Below, in pieces: positions 1-8,427 of a stretch of DNA of 64,000 nucleotides; the first letter of the stretch is position 1, and every line of letters starts with the position of its first letter. A program made the translations under genes and the position numbers. The notes under the pieces were generated by a model. It saw only the letters and a list, made by a program, of their open reading frames with translations, was not told the DNA's origin and searched no databases. The stretch covers positions 1,282,009-1,346,008 of the forward strand of contig NZ_CP004350.1 of assembly GCF_000550785.1 (NCBI RefSeq), given 5' to 3'. This DNA comes from Corynebacterium casei LMG S-19264. Its GTDB lineage: Bacteria; Actinomycetota; Actinomycetes; Mycobacteriales; Mycobacteriaceae.

Positions 1-235
1 GTCTGCGCAGTGTGCGCCAAATCGGCCACCAGGGGTTGAGAGAAGCATTCGGCTTCGCTGCATAACGCAGCTGCGAGCCTAAGAAGAAATAACCTGATAG
101 GAGCAGGAAGACGTCCACGCCGCCGGATACACGGCCGACGAAGACGTGATAAAAGACCACTAGGGCAATTGCAATGCCACGAAGTCCGTCCAGGTCATAT
201 CGGTAACGGAAGTTCCGAACAGCGTCAGTGCTCAT
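1..235 (-). CDS. Acyltransferase family 3 (OafA/YrhL-like) membrane protein, 5' part only
   Basis: Partial: the ATG is at 235-233 and the frame runs open off the left edge, giving 78 residues. The N-terminus reads MSTDAVRNFRYRYDLDGLRG, followed by IAIALVVFYHVFVGRVSGGVD and FLLLSGYFF. This is the diagnostic start of acyltransferase-3 proteins (Pfam PF01757): a DGLRG motif, a first membrane helix ending with the His of the YH motif, then GGVDVFLLLSGYF. Members are about 10-TM integral membrane enzymes that O-acylate cell-surface glycans; in corynebacteria they usually act on envelope sugars or lipids. The substrate cannot be read from this fragment. The gene is divergent from rpsP. Confidence 0.85.
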   Translation of the reverse strand, partial: MSTDAVRNFRYRYDLDGLRGIAIALVVFYHVFVGRVSGGVDVFLLLSGYFFLGSQLRYAAKPNASLNPWWPIWRTLRR

Positions 236-549
236 ATAAAATCATATGGTCCGAATCTATTGCTTGGGCACAGCAAAAATAACTGTTGTGCAGGAGGTGG
301 CAGGAATTCGGTGACAAGGTTACTCGGTCGAGGTGCCCAACACATATTCCTCCACACCAGTTTTGGGAATTAGTTGGATGCCCTGTAATATGATGCCGGT
401 TGTGTGAAATTGCACGACTGCGTAATGCCGCCACCGACTAAGGTCGACCGGCAGTCACACGCAGAAAAATCTCCAAGGGTTGAACCGGCTTGAATGAAAA
501 TTCGAGCGCCTGTACTGCCCAGTGACTGAAATAGATAAAGGAGCCAATC
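236..549. promoter_or_regulatory. Intergenic region between acyltransferase gene and rpsP; rpsP leader
   Basis: This 314-nt stretch has no credible gene. It must hold the divergent promoters for the acyltransferase gene and rpsP. The best -10 I can see for rpsP is TATGAT at 389-394 after a TGTAA context, with no convincing -35. That would give a leader of about 150 nt before the strong ribosome-binding site AAAGGAG (537-543). No repeats or clear regulatory palindromes are visible. Confidence 0.4.
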
Positions 550-1029
550 ATGGCTGCAAAGATCAAACTTCAGCGTATCGGTAAGATCCGTAACGCACAG
601 TACCGCATCATCGTTGCTGATGCCCGCACCCGCCGTTCCGGCCGTGCAATCGAGAACATCGGCATCTACCAGCCAAAGGAAGAGCCATCTGTCATCCAGA
701 TCGACTCTGAGCGTGCACGGTACTGGATCGGCGTTGGCGCACAGCCAACCGAGCCAGTACTCGCACTGCTGAAGATCACCGGTGACTGGCAGAAGGCTAA
801 GGGTCTGCCAGGTGCAGAGGGCACCCTGAAGGTTGCAGAAGAGAAGCCATCCAAGCTGGAACTCTTCAACGCTGCATTGGCTGAGGCTAACAACGGCCCA
901 TCCGTTGAGGCTGTTACCGCTAAGCGCGCTAAGGCTAAGGAAGAAAAGGACGCTAAGGCTGCTGCTGAACTGGCTGCCGCAGAAGCTGCTAAGGCAGCTG
1001 AGTCTTCTGAGGAAGAGTCCGCAGAGTAA
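550..1029 (+). CDS. rpsP: 30S ribosomal protein S16
   Basis: Small-subunit protein S16, needed for 30S assembly at the 5' domain of 16S rRNA. The N-terminal 80 or so residues carry the family signature ([19 protein letters not shown], then [19 protein letters not shown]). At 159 aa it is about twice the length of the E. coli protein because of an Ala/Glu/Lys-rich tail (about residues 115-159) typical of actinobacterial S16. The start is supported by AAAGGAG 6 nt upstream. It heads the rpsP-rimM-trmD order found in most bacteria, but a terminator and a separate rimM promoter follow it here, so much of its mRNA is probably monocistronic. Confidence 0.98.
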   Translation: MAAKIKLQRIGKIRNAQYRIIVADARTRRSGRAIENIGIYQPKEEPSVIQIDSERARYWIGVGAQPTEPVLALLKITGDWQKAKGLPGAEGTLKVAEEKPSKLELFNAALAEANNGPSVEAVTAKRAKAKEEKDAKAAAELAAAEAAKAAESSEEESAE

Positions 1030-1062
1030 TTCCAACTCAACTTTGAGTTAGATGCGTAAAGC

Positions 1063-1098
1063 AAGCGCCGTTTCCCAATTGGGAGACGGCGCTTTTGC
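1063..1098 (+). terminator. Rho-independent terminator of rpsP
   Basis: A 14-bp stem AAGCGCCGTTTCCC/GGGAGACGGCGCTT (one G-U pair) with an AATT loop is followed by TTTTG. It ends only 6 nt before the -10 box of rimM. Confidence 0.85.
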
Positions 1099-1103
1099 TC
1101 TAT

Positions 1104-1109
1104 TATGCT
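1104..1109 (+). promoter_or_regulatory. -10 box of rimM (leaderless start)
   Basis: TATGCT matches the actinobacterial TAnnnT -10. It lies exactly 7 nt before the ATG at 1117, placing transcription start at or next to the start codon. No Shine-Dalgarno sequence is present. Confidence 0.55.
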
Positions 1110-1116
1110 TGACCTC

Positions 1117-1617
1117 ATGGAATTATTGATCGGTCGAGTCATCAAGTCGCACGGCATCAAAGGTGAAGTGTCCGTGGACGTGACTACGGACAGCCCAGAG
1201 CAGCGTTACTACCCGGGGGCAGTATTAAACGGTAAGCAGGGTGGGAAGCAAGTGGAGTTCACCATCAAGACAGTCCGTGCACACAAGGGACGTTTGTTAT
1301 TGACTTTCGATGAGGTCAAAGACCGCACCGCAGCTGATTCGCTGCGCGGAGTGCAGTTCTTCGCTGAACCAATCGAAGAAGAAGATGATGAAGGCTTCTA
1401 CGACCACGAGTTGGAGGGACTCAAAGTCGTCCTTGAAGGCGCGTCCATCGGTGAAGTCACTGGCATCACCCACGGCACGCAACAGTCACTGCTGGAAATC
1501 AAACTAGATAATGGCAAGGAAGCCCTCATCCCATTCGTGGAAGAGATCGTTCCAGAAATAGACCTTGAGGAAGGCACCTGCACAATTACACCACCGGAAG
1601 GGCTGCTTGAGCTGTGA
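1117..1617 (+). CDS. rimM: Ribosome maturation factor RimM
   Basis: RimM binds S19 and assists maturation of the 30S head. The N-terminal RimM barrel starts MELLIGRVIKSHGIKGEVSVDV and the C-terminal PRC-barrel-like half contains VVLEGASIGEVTGI and ALIPFVEEIVPEID. I chose the ATG at 1117 (166 aa): homologues begin with MELLIGRV, and an upstream in-frame ATG at 1105 lies inside the -10 box. The TGA overlaps the GTG start of trmD by 4 nt (GTGA), so the two are translationally coupled. It sits between rpsP and trmD as in most bacteria. Confidence 0.95.
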   Translation: MELLIGRVIKSHGIKGEVSVDVTTDSPEQRYYPGAVLNGKQGGKQVEFTIKTVRAHKGRLLLTFDEVKDRTAADSLRGVQFFAEPIEEEDDEGFYDHELEGLKVVLEGASIGEVTGITHGTQQSLLEIKLDNGKEALIPFVEEIVPEIDLEEGTCTITPPEGLLEL

Positions 1618-2465
1618 GGATTGACGTAGCCACTATCTTCCCGGAATATCTCGATCCACTCCGCCACGCGCTTTTGGGCAAGGCGATTGAGCAAGGCCGT
1701 CTCAACGTCGGTGTGCATGACCTGCGCTCATGGGCGACAGGTGCGCACAAGACTGTCGATGACTCGCCGGCCGGCGGTGGGCCAGGCATGGTGATGAAGC
1801 CTGAGGTATGGGGGCCAGCACTCGACGACATTGCCGCGGGCAACACCGAAGGCAGCGAACTAGCTTCAGCATTGCCGCATCTTAACCGCCCACGCCATGA
1901 TGAGCTCGAAGGTATTGGCGGGCACTCCTATGAGCCAACTGGGGAGGATTCATCTTTGCCGTTGCTGCTCGTCCCAACGCCCACGGGCAAACCCTTCACC
2001 CAAGATGATGCACGACAGTGGTCGCATGAGGAGCACATTGTGTTTGCCTGTGGCCGCTACGAAGGAATCGATCAGCGCGTAATTGATGATGCCCACAAGC
2101 GCTACCGCGTGCGGGAAGTCTCCATCGGCGATTATGTTCTCATCGGCGGGGAAGTAGCAGTACTGGTTATCGCGGAAGCAGTTGTCCGTTTGATTCCCGG
2201 CGTGTTGGGCAACAAGCGCTCCCATGAAGAGGACTCATTTTCTGATGGCCTGCTGGAAGGCCCTAGCTACACCAAGCCACGCGTGTGGCGTGAGCTGGAA
2301 ATCCCAGAGGTTCTCACGTCCGGCAATCATGGTCTGGTCGACCGCTGGCGTAGAGAGCAATCCCTCAAGCGCACTTTTGAGCGCCGGCCGGAATTGCTAG
2401 CCGGGGCGCATCTGGACAAGGCCGACATTAAATACTTGGAGGGACTTGGATGGACATCAGCGTAG
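1614..2465 (+). CDS. trmD: tRNA (guanine37-N1)-methyltransferase TrmD
   Basis: A SPOUT-fold methyltransferase that makes m1G37 in tRNAs reading CNN, CCN and CGG codons, preventing +1 frameshifting. Family motifs visible: MRIDVATIFPEYLDPL, DDSPAGGGPGMVMKPE, the knot segments FACGRYEGIDQRV and SIGDYVLIGGEVA, then RSHEEDSF. At 283 aa it is longer than E. coli TrmD (255). The extra length is a 30-odd-residue insertion before LLLVPTPTGKPF, an extension I associate with corynebacterial members. It uses a GTG start overlapping the rimM stop by 4 nt. Its own 3' end overlaps the next small gene by 16 nt. Confidence 0.96.
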   Translation: MRIDVATIFPEYLDPLRHALLGKAIEQGRLNVGVHDLRSWATGAHKTVDDSPAGGGPGMVMKPEVWGPALDDIAAGNTEGSELASALPHLNRPRHDELEGIGGHSYEPTGEDSSLPLLLVPTPTGKPFTQDDARQWSHEEHIVFACGRYEGIDQRVIDDAHKRYRVREVSIGDYVLIGGEVAVLVIAEAVVRLIPGVLGNKRSHEEDSFSDGLLEGPSYTKPRVWRELEIPEVLTSGNHGLVDRWRREQSLKRTFERRPELLAGAHLDKADIKYLEGLGWTSA

Positions 2466-2818
2466 ATCTCTCAGTACTCTTCTATCCATCGCAGTGGAAG
2501 GAAGTTCTAGAAGAACTTCCTCGTTTGTCAGAGCAGGCAGGCGTTGTCGTGGACAATATTGCGGTGGAAGTACTTTACAGTGCTTGCGAAACTGACAACG
2601 TACTGGTCAATGAGTACTGGATGCGCCACGGCACAGCACCCGCTGGCGCGCAGGTCTACCGCATTATTGTCAACGGCTCCTCAACACTGCCGCTGAATAA
2701 GTGCGCGGCAGCAGTCGCGGAAGCCTTCCCGGCGGAAACCACATGGTATGGCACCGCCGAGATTGGCCACACCGAGTTTGGGCTCGGCACGACCTTGGCG
2801 TGGACTAAGTCCCCTTGA
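2450..2818 (+). CDS. Conserved-looking hypothetical protein downstream of trmD
   Basis: A 122-aa acidic protein beginning MDISVDLSVLFYPSQWKEV. I do not recognise a family. There is no signal peptide or membrane segment; the pattern of alternating hydrophobic strands and amphipathic helices (QWKEVLEELPRLSEQAG; PLNKCAAAVAEAFPA) suggests a small soluble alpha/beta fold. The ATG lies inside trmD (16-nt overlap), which implies translational coupling. The 3' end overlaps the convergent rtcB stop by 14 nt. Codon use resembles its neighbours. It probably belongs to the rimM-trmD operon, but no function can be inferred from that alone. Confidence 0.72.
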   Translation: MDISVDLSVLFYPSQWKEVLEELPRLSEQAGVVVDNIAVEVLYSACETDNVLVNEYWMRHGTAPAGAQVYRIIVNGSSTLPLNKCAAAVAEAFPAETTWYGTAEIGHTEFGLGTTLAWTKSP

Positions 2819-4010
2819 CGTTAAGCACCTGCCGCAGCTCGTGCTTGACCTCAACCAACTTCGCGGCATCTTCCATGACCTGGTCAATGTCCTTGTAGGC
2901 ATCTGGAATTTCATCAATCCATTCCTTGCCCGGGCGGTAGACAATACCGGTCATGCGGGAATCCAAGTCCTCCGCGGTAAAGCGCTTGCGCGCTTCGGTG
3001 CGTGAGTACCTACGGCCGGCACCGTGCGGTGCTGAACGCAGAGCAGGGGCAAAGCCTTTGCCTTCCACGACATAAGAACGCGTACCCATCGATCCTGGAA
3101 TCAGTGCCTTCACGCCGGCATCGGCAAGCACTGCTCCCTTACGCGTGAGCCACACGTTCTTGCTGAAGTGCTCCTCCTTGACCGTGTAATTGTGGTGGCA
3201 GTTAATGCGTTCTGCCTCAACCACCTCTGTGCCGATGAACTCACCCAAGCAGTGGGCGAACCTATCCATCATCTCCTCACGGTTGAGGTAGGCAAAGTGC
3301 TGCGCCCAGTGCAATTCCTTGATGTAGGAATCGAACTCCTCTGTACCTTCCGTCAAGTAGGCAAGATCCCGATCTGGCAAGCGCACCCAGTGTTTATCGC
3401 ACTGTGCCTGTGCTGCGGCGATGTGCTTCTGTGCAATCTTGTTGCCTACACCGCGTGAACCAGAGTGCAAGAACATCCAGACACGGTCTTGTTCATCCAG
3501 GCAAAGTTCGATGAAGTGATTGCCGCCGCCCAGCGATCCCAGCTGCTGACGCCACTTCGGCGAGTGCGACAGGTCAATGTCATCCTGATCCGCCATCTGG
3601 GCAAGCTCCCGGGCGCGGGCATCCGCGGTACCTTCGAGATGCCACTCGTTATAGTTACCAGGGGACAGCGGGATGGCCTGCTCAATCGCATCACGCAGTG
3701 GAACCAAGTCTGCAGGCAGGTCAGTGGCGCTAAACTGCGTGCGCACACCAATCATGCCGCAACCAATGTCCACGCCAACAGCAGCCGGCACAACCGCGCC
3801 GATGGTGCCGAACACGGTGCCAACGGAAGAGCCCATGCCAACGTGGGCGTCAGGCATCAGCGCCACGTGCGGGTGGATAAAGGGCATTCCGGCGAGTTGC
3901 TCAGCCTGTGTCATCACAGCTGGCTCGAGGACGGAAGCGAAAGCTTCAACGTGCACTTTTTCATTGAATTTGCGAGGTGCGGCCTTCTTCGGGCCGCGAG
4001 AACGAGACAT
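2805..4010 (-). CDS. rtcB: RNA-splicing/repair ligase RtcB
   Basis: GTP- and Mn-dependent ligase joining 2',3'-cyclic-phosphate or 3'-phosphate ends to 5'-OH ends, repairing cleaved tRNA and other RNA. At 401 aa it is the short actinobacterial form. Active-site motifs are all present: GVDIGCGM (metal Asp and Cys), GGGNHFIEL (Asn/His), HSGSRGVG (His), NCHHNYTVKE (His), and APHGAGRRYSR with the His that becomes guanylylated. There is no archease (RtcA/RtcB partner) gene next to it. A good ribosome-binding site (AAGGAG, 4019-4024) supports the start. The 5' leader carries a short ORF and two hairpins, described separately, suggesting attenuation control. Confidence 0.96.
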   Translation of the reverse strand: MSRSRGPKKAAPRKFNEKVHVEAFASVLEPAVMTQAEQLAGMPFIHPHVALMPDAHVGMGSSVGTVFGTIGAVVPAAVGVDIGCGMIGVRTQFSATDLPADLVPLRDAIEQAIPLSPGNYNEWHLEGTADARARELAQMADQDDIDLSHSPKWRQQLGSLGGGNHFIELCLDEQDRVWMFLHSGSRGVGNKIAQKHIAAAQAQCDKHWVRLPDRDLAYLTEGTEEFDSYIKELHWAQHFAYLNREEMMDRFAHCLGEFIGTEVVEAERINCHHNYTVKEEHFSKNVWLTRKGAVLADAGVKALIPGSMGTRSYVVEGKGFAPALRSAPHGAGRRYSRTEARKRFTAEDLDSRMTGIVYRPGKEWIDEIPDAYKDIDQVMEDAAKLVEVKHELRQVLNVKGT

Positions 4011-4043
4011 GTGTCTTTCTCCTTGGGTAGAGGGGTGGGTATG

Positions 4044-4079
4044 AAAACAAAAATCCGGCGTCAGCTGGTGCTGCGCCGG
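4044..4079 (-). terminator. Terminator-like hairpin in rtcB leader (candidate attenuator)
   Basis: In the rtcB transcript, CCGGCGCAGC-ACCA-GCTG(A)CGCCGG forms a 10-bp GC-rich stem with one bulged base. It is followed by ATTTTTGTTTT, the form of an intrinsic terminator. It ends about 20 nt before the rtcB Shine-Dalgarno sequence, so it would stop transcription before rtcB unless prevented. Confidence 0.7.
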
Positions 4080-4091
4080 AAAACCTGTTTG

Positions 4092-4124
4092 AGAAAGTCT
4101 AAAACTTTAGGATTTAGACTTTCT
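4092..4124 (-). promoter_or_regulatory. Perfect 12-bp hairpin in rtcB leader
   Basis: AGAAAGTCTAAA and TTTAGACTTTCT form a perfect inverted repeat with a 9-nt loop. The stop codon of the short leader ORF lies in the loop, and its last codons form the 5' arm. Its arrangement relative to the following terminator hairpin is that expected of a translation-sensitive leader. Confidence 0.65.
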
Positions 4125-4169
4125 GCGCGCATGCGAAAAGGAGAGCTTTTGTAGCTGATGCAGATACAT
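4107..4169 (-). CDS. Short leader ORF (20 codons) upstream of rtcB
   Basis: The ATG at 4169 is preceded by AGGGAGAAAG at good spacing, the strongest kind of Shine-Dalgarno in this window. It encodes a 20-residue basic peptide starting MYLHQLQK and ending RRKSKS. It is not membrane-like or secreted. The last five sense codons (AGA AAG TCT AAA TCC) form the 5' arm of the leader hairpin and the TAA falls in its loop. A TAAAGT box at 4197-4192 could be its -10. I infer a regulatory leader peptide for rtcB; the alternative is a chance ORF in a structured leader. Confidence 0.5.
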   Translation of the reverse strand: MYLHQLQKLSFSHARRKSKS

Positions 4170-4279
4170 GCTTTCTCCCTGTGTTTGAGTTACTTTACTT
4201 GTCGCATTGAACGCGCGAGTTCTAACGCTAGCCATAAGCGGACGTTTTGGCAATAGCTAAAGGGAAATCGCGTGGCTGC

Positions 4280-4285
4280 TAGACT
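4280..4285 (+). promoter_or_regulatory. -10 box of tex (leaderless start)
   Basis: TAGACT lies 7 nt before the ATG at 4293. No Shine-Dalgarno is present, so a leaderless mRNA is likely. Confidence 0.55.
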
Positions 4286-4292
4286 GATCCGA

Positions 4293-6569
4293 ATGATTGC
4301 AGCGACTATCGCACAAGAAATTGGGGTTCGTCCCGACCAAGTTGAAACCGCACTGAAGCTTCTCGCGGAAGGCAATACGGTTCCGTTTATTGCCCGCTAC
4401 CGCAAGGAAGTCACCGGCGGTTTGGATGATACGCAGTTGCGCACCATTGAAACCCGCGCAACCTACCTTCAGGAATTAGAGGACCGTAAACAAGCCATCC
4501 TCGAAGCGATTGAAGCGCAGGGAAAGCTTGACGATGACCTGCGGCGCGACATCTTAGAGTGCGACACCAAGGCACGCCTGGAAGATTTGTACTTGCCGTA
4601 CAAGAAACGCCGCAAAACCAAGGCAGATATCGCGCGGGAAGCTGGCCTTGAGCCGCTGTTGGAAGAGCTCATTGCTAACCCGGCGGCTGACCCGAGTGAG
4701 CTAGCCAAGGGCTATCTCACAGAGGGCTTCGAGGATGAGAAGAAGGCGTTGGACGGTGCCCGCGCCATCATCGTGGACCGCTGCGCGCTTGACGCTGACC
4801 TGGTGGGCAAGGTTCGCGAGGAAATGTTCAGTACGGGCACGATGCAGGCAAGCGTTGTTGCAGGTAAAGAAACTGAAGGCGCAAAATTCAAGGATTACTT
4901 TGAATTCTCTGAGCCTTTCGAGTCTTTGCCTTCGCACCGCATTCTTGCGCTGTTGCGCGGTGAGTCCGAAGGTATCTTGCAGCTCAACCTGGATGCTGGC
5001 GATGATGACATTTATGAAAACATGATTGCCACCCGCTTTGAGCTAGACCGTAGTTCCAAGTGGATCTCCCAGGCGGTGCGCTGGGGCTGGCGCACCAAGC
5101 TGTACATCTCCGCCGGTTTGGATGTGCGCATGCGCCTGAAGGAAATCGCTGAAGAAGGTGCCTTGAAAGTCTTCGCCACCAACCTGCGCGACGTGCTGTT
5201 GGCCGCACCGGCTGGTCAGCGTGCCACCTTAGGCTTGGATCCCGGTTACCGCAATGGCGTGAAGTGCGCCGTGGTGGACCCAACGGGCAAAGTCTTGGAC
5301 ACTGCGATTGTCTACCCACATCAGCCCCAAAACCAGTGGTCGCAGGCAGTACAAACTTTGTCCACACTGTGCGCTACCCATGGCGTTGACCTGCTGGCCG
5401 TGGGCAACGGCACTGCCTCGCGTGAATCCGAAAAGCTCGCTGCGGAAGTAGCGGAGCTCATCGCCCAAGCTGGCGGCAAGCGTCCAACCCCAGTTGTAGT
5501 TTCGGAATCCGGCGCATCGGTCTACTCAGCATCGCAGCTTGCTGCCGATGAATTCCCAACCATGGACGTTTCCCTTCGTGGCGCGGTATCCATCGCCCGT
5601 CGTTTGCAGGATCCGCTAGCGGAGCTGGTCAAGATTGATCCGAAGGCTATTGGTGTTGGGCAATACCAACATGACGTCAACCAAGTCTCGCTCGCGCGCA
5701 CCCTTGATGGCGTGGTCGAAGATGCCGTCAACGGTGTTGGCGTGGACTTGAACACCGCATCCGTTCCACTGCTCGAACGCGTCGCTGGTGTCAGCACCAC
5801 TATCGCAGACAATATCGTGTTCTACCGCAATGAAAACGGAAGTTTCACCACCCGCAAGGAGCTCAAGAAGGTGCCACGTTTGGGGCCTAAAGCCTATGAG
5901 CAGTCCGCCGGCTTCCTGCGCATCACCGGTGGCAAGGACCCACTGGATGCGTCAGCTGTTCACCCCGAGGCCTACCCGGTCGTGGAAAAGATCGCTCAAG
6001 CAACACGACTGTCCATCGCAGAACTTGTGGGTAACTCACGGGTTCTTGGTGGACTTAACCCAAAGGATTTTGCCGATGATACCTTCGGCATCCCGACTGT
6101 CAGCGATATCATCGCTGAGCTGGACAAGCCTGGCCGTGACCCACGTCCGGAATTTAAGACAGCCACATTCAAAGAAGGCGTGGAAAAGATCTCTGATCTG
6201 ACCCCGGGCATGGTGTTGGAAGGTACCGTTACCAACGTGGCGGCCTTCGGTGCTTTCGTGGACGTGGGAGTCCACCAGGACGGACTGGTGCACATCTCCG
6301 CGATGAGCAACAGCTACGTCTCTGATCCACACGAGGTTGTGCGCTCCGGCGAGGTAGTCAAGGTCAAAGTTCTCGAAGTAGACGTTGCCCGCAAGCGAAT
6401 CTCTTTGACTCTTCGCCTTGACGATGATGCGAATGCAGACAAGAGCTCCGCACCTAAGAAGAGCTCGGCGCCTAGGAAGAAACAACCCCAGTCAAAGAAC
6501 CCCCGCGGCAAGCAGCAGTCTGCCCCGCGCGGATCAATGGCAGATGCCTTGAAAAACGCTGGATTCTAG
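4293..6569 (+). CDS. tex: Tex-family RNA-binding transcription accessory protein
   Basis: Tex proteins bind nucleic acid and influence transcription and RNA turnover. Order of domains: helical N-terminal Tex region ([17 protein letters not shown], then [19 protein letters not shown]), YqgF/RNase H-like core ([19 protein letters not shown], about 305-430), helix-hairpin-helix pair ([17 protein letters not shown], about 490-560), and a C-terminal S1 domain ([30 protein letters not shown], about 640-710). A Lys/Ser/Gln-rich basic tail ends in [12 protein letters not shown] chose the ATG at 4293 (758 aa), the usual N-terminus, placed 7 nt after a -10 box. An upstream GTG at 4272 would add seven atypical residues. 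It is divergent from rtcB. Confidence 0.95.
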   Translation: MIAATIAQEIGVRPDQVETALKLLAEGNTVPFIARYRKEVTGGLDDTQLRTIETRATYLQELEDRKQAILEAIEAQGKLDDDLRRDILECDTKARLEDLYLPYKKRRKTKADIAREAGLEPLLEELIANPAADPSELAKGYLTEGFEDEKKALDGARAIIVDRCALDADLVGKVREEMFSTGTMQASVVAGKETEGAKFKDYFEFSEPFESLPSHRILALLRGESEGILQLNLDAGDDDIYENMIATRFELDRSSKWISQAVRWGWRTKLYISAGLDVRMRLKEIAEEGALKVFATNLRDVLLAAPAGQRATLGLDPGYRNGVKCAVVDPTGKVLDTAIVYPHQPQNQWSQAVQTLSTLCATHGVDLLAVGNGTASRESEKLAAEVAELIAQAGGKRPTPVVVSESGASVYSASQLAADEFPTMDVSLRGAVSIARRLQDPLAELVKIDPKAIGVGQYQHDVNQVSLARTLDGVVEDAVNGVGVDLNTASVPLLERVAGVSTTIADNIVFYRNENGSFTTRKELKKVPRLGPKAYEQSAGFLRITGGKDPLDASAVHPEAYPVVEKIAQATRLSIAELVGNSRVLGGLNPKDFADDTFGIPTVSDIIAELDKPGRDPRPEFKTATFKEGVEKISDLTPGMVLEGTVTNVAAFGAFVDVGVHQDGLVHISAMSNSYVSDPHEVVRSGEVVKVKVLEVDVARKRISLTLRLDDDANADKSSAPKKSSAPRKKQPQSKNPRGKQQSAPRGSMADALKNAGF

Positions 6570-6644
6570 CTAGATTTACCTTCGGGGGAGTCGAAGCGAT
6601 TTCTAAAAAGGTACCTTCGTACACCCCCGTTTGAAAACCGTTGT

Positions 6645-6696
6645 CGCCGGTGAGCGGGATCCCCTAAGGGAGATCCCTAAACCCGGGGTCACGGCG
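6645..6696 (+). promoter_or_regulatory. Nested inverted repeats upstream of macA-like operon (candidate operator)
   Basis: GGGATC-CCC-TAA-GGG-(A)-GATCCC (6656-6677) is a near-perfect palindrome. It is enclosed by a second pair, CGCCG(G)TGA (6645-6653) and TCACGGCG (6689-6696). No T-tract follows, so it is a poor terminator for tex. A possible -10, TACTAT, lies at 6712-6717, which puts the palindrome just upstream of the -35 position: a plausible regulator site for the efflux operon. Confidence 0.4.
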
Positions 6697-6756
6697 CATG
6701 AATTATTTTCCTACTATCAGTAATTGAAAATTATTTTTATTGTGGGAGAAAACTAA

Positions 6757-8427
6757 ATGCGCAAACGCGTTATAGCCGCCGTGGCCGCTGTTGTCCTCTT
6801 AGGGGGAGGAGGTGCAGTCTATGCACTCACTTCTGGGGGAAGTGATCAGATTGCCCCCACTGACTACATGGCGCTCTCGCGCGCGCAAGCACCGCGCGTG
6901 TCTGTATCGGGGCAAATCGAACCAATCCGCGAAATCACCTTGACGTCTACATTGGCGGCACCAATCCAATCTGTTGATGTTGAAATTGGTGACCCGGTTG
7001 AAACGAATGACCTGCTGGGACGCTACAACGTCTCTGATTTGCAGCGCGAGCTCAGCCAACAAGAAGCAACCCAGGCACAGTCCGCAACTGAAGCGCTATC
7101 TGCCGTGGAAGCTGCACAGCGTGAACTTAACCAGTACCAGGACATGTTGAATTCTGGGCTGGATCCAGAAATCTCGGGCGCAGAGTCTTCACTGCGCCAG
7201 GCACAAAGTGCCTATGACAAAGCGAATGAGACCTATCAGGCGCAGCTCAACCGCAAGGCGCCAGAAGTAGTCGCAGAAGATTCCGCAATCGAAGCCAACC
7301 GTGACTCACTGCTCGGGGCCGCTGTCAACGCTGCCAAGCTGGGAGTCAGCGTTGTCTTTGACACAGCATCCCGTGCGAGTGAATCTGCACTTCTGGAGGA
7401 AGACCGCGCGCAGTTGGCCACGGTCGAGGATGAGGAAGCTCGCAGTGCCATCGAGGCGCAGATTGAGTCGCGTGAGAAAGCCATCGAAGCTTATGACCGC
7501 GGCAATGTTGAGAACGCACTTACTGGCGTAGACGCGGCGGCCTCTGTCCTCGCCGCTAATCGTGAACTCAATACCTCCCAGGAAGAATATGATCGCGTTC
7601 TTCAAGACGTAGACCTTGACTTAGCTAACCAGCAGCGTGACGTCGCTGATGCCTTCGTAGCAGTCAAAGATGCCTCCACCAGCCTGGAAGCAGCGCGTCG
7701 CAACTCCGAATACCAGATCACCAACTACAACGCGCAGGTATCTGATGCCATGCGCTCGGCGCAGGTTGGCCAGAACTCCGCTGAGACCGCAGCCGACCAA
7801 CTTCGCGTGGATATCGCGCAGGCTGAAGTGCGCTCGCCGTTCAAAGGCTTGGTCACCGCAGTCCCTGACCAGAACTCTGCCGAAGGTGGCACGGCATTTA
7901 CCGTTGCTGATGACTCCACGCTGGTGGTCAAGGCCAACGTCCGGGAATCTGACATCTCGCGTGTCAAGCATGGCCAGAAAGTCGAATTCACCACGCCAGC
8001 AACAGGGGAGCAGACCTTTACCGGCAAGGTGAAGAAGATAACCACCGTGCCCTCCACAGATCCGGCAGCAGCAGGAGATTCATCCGGTGGAGAATCCTCA
8101 TCAGTGACCTACCCGGTAGAAATTGAAACCACCGGTGATACCAAGGGGCTGCTCATTGGTGCGTCCGCCAAGGTGCGCATTTCCCTGACAGAATCCACGC
8201 CAGGGCTATCCATTAGCCCGTCTTCGATTCTGGAAGAAGAAGGCAAGCAGCACCTGCTGGTCATTGAAGACTCCGGCGAGATTGCTAAACGCGAGGTCAC
8301 AGTCGAAGAGGACGAGTTCGGTGCGACGGTGTCAGGCGACGGCATTGAAGAGGGCACCAAAGTCCTGACCGTCCCGGAAATGTATCTCCACCGCGTTGGT
8401 GAAACCGTTGAAGTTCCGGGTATGTAA
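6757..8427 (+). CDS. MacA/HlyD-type efflux adaptor subunit
   Basis: Membrane-anchored adaptor of an ABC-type tripartite-like exporter. A single N-terminal membrane helix (about residues 5-27, VIAAVAAVVLLGGGGAVYAL) is followed by a lipoyl-like barrel (SGQIEPIREITLTSTLAAPI). A long Gln/Glu/Ala-rich coiled coil runs roughly 85-345 (LQRELSQQEATQAQSATEAL), then the second lipoyl half (VRSPFKGLVTAVPDQNSAEGG) and the beta-barrel/MP domain to the end (VTVEEDEFGATVSG). At 556 aa it is longer than E. coli MacA (371) because of the coiled coil. The Shine-Dalgarno GGGAG (6743-6747) supports the start. The stop is immediately followed by the ATPase start. The substrate is unknown. Confidence 0.85.
   Translation: MRKRVIAAVAAVVLLGGGGAVYALTSGGSDQIAPTDYMALSRAQAPRVSVSGQIEPIREITLTSTLAAPIQSVDVEIGDPVETNDLLGRYNVSDLQRELSQQEATQAQSATEALSAVEAAQRELNQYQDMLNSGLDPEISGAESSLRQAQSAYDKANETYQAQLNRKAPEVVAEDSAIEANRDSLLGAAVNAAKLGVSVVFDTASRASESALLEEDRAQLATVEDEEARSAIEAQIESREKAIEAYDRGNVENALTGVDAAASVLAANRELNTSQEEYDRVLQDVDLDLANQQRDVADAFVAVKDASTSLEAARRNSEYQITNYNAQVSDAMRSAQVGQNSAETAADQLRVDIAQAEVRSPFKGLVTAVPDQNSAEGGTAFTVADDSTLVVKANVRESDISRVKHGQKVEFTTPATGEQTFTGKVKKITTVPSTDPAAAGDSSGGESSSVTYPVEIETTGDTKGLLIGASAKVRISLTESTPGLSISPSSILEEEGKQHLLVIEDSGEIAKREVTVEEDEFGATVSGDGIEEGTKVLTVPEMYLHRVGETVEVPGM

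Noticed and set aside
4293-6569. tex as an RNase or helicase
   Set aside because: The domain order (Tex N, YqgF-like, HhH, S1) is the standard Tex layout. The YqgF-like core is not enough to claim nuclease activity.
6580-6596. CTTCG...CGAAG hairpin after tex
   Set aside because: The stem is only 5 bp and is not followed by a T-run, so it is too weak to call as the tex terminator.
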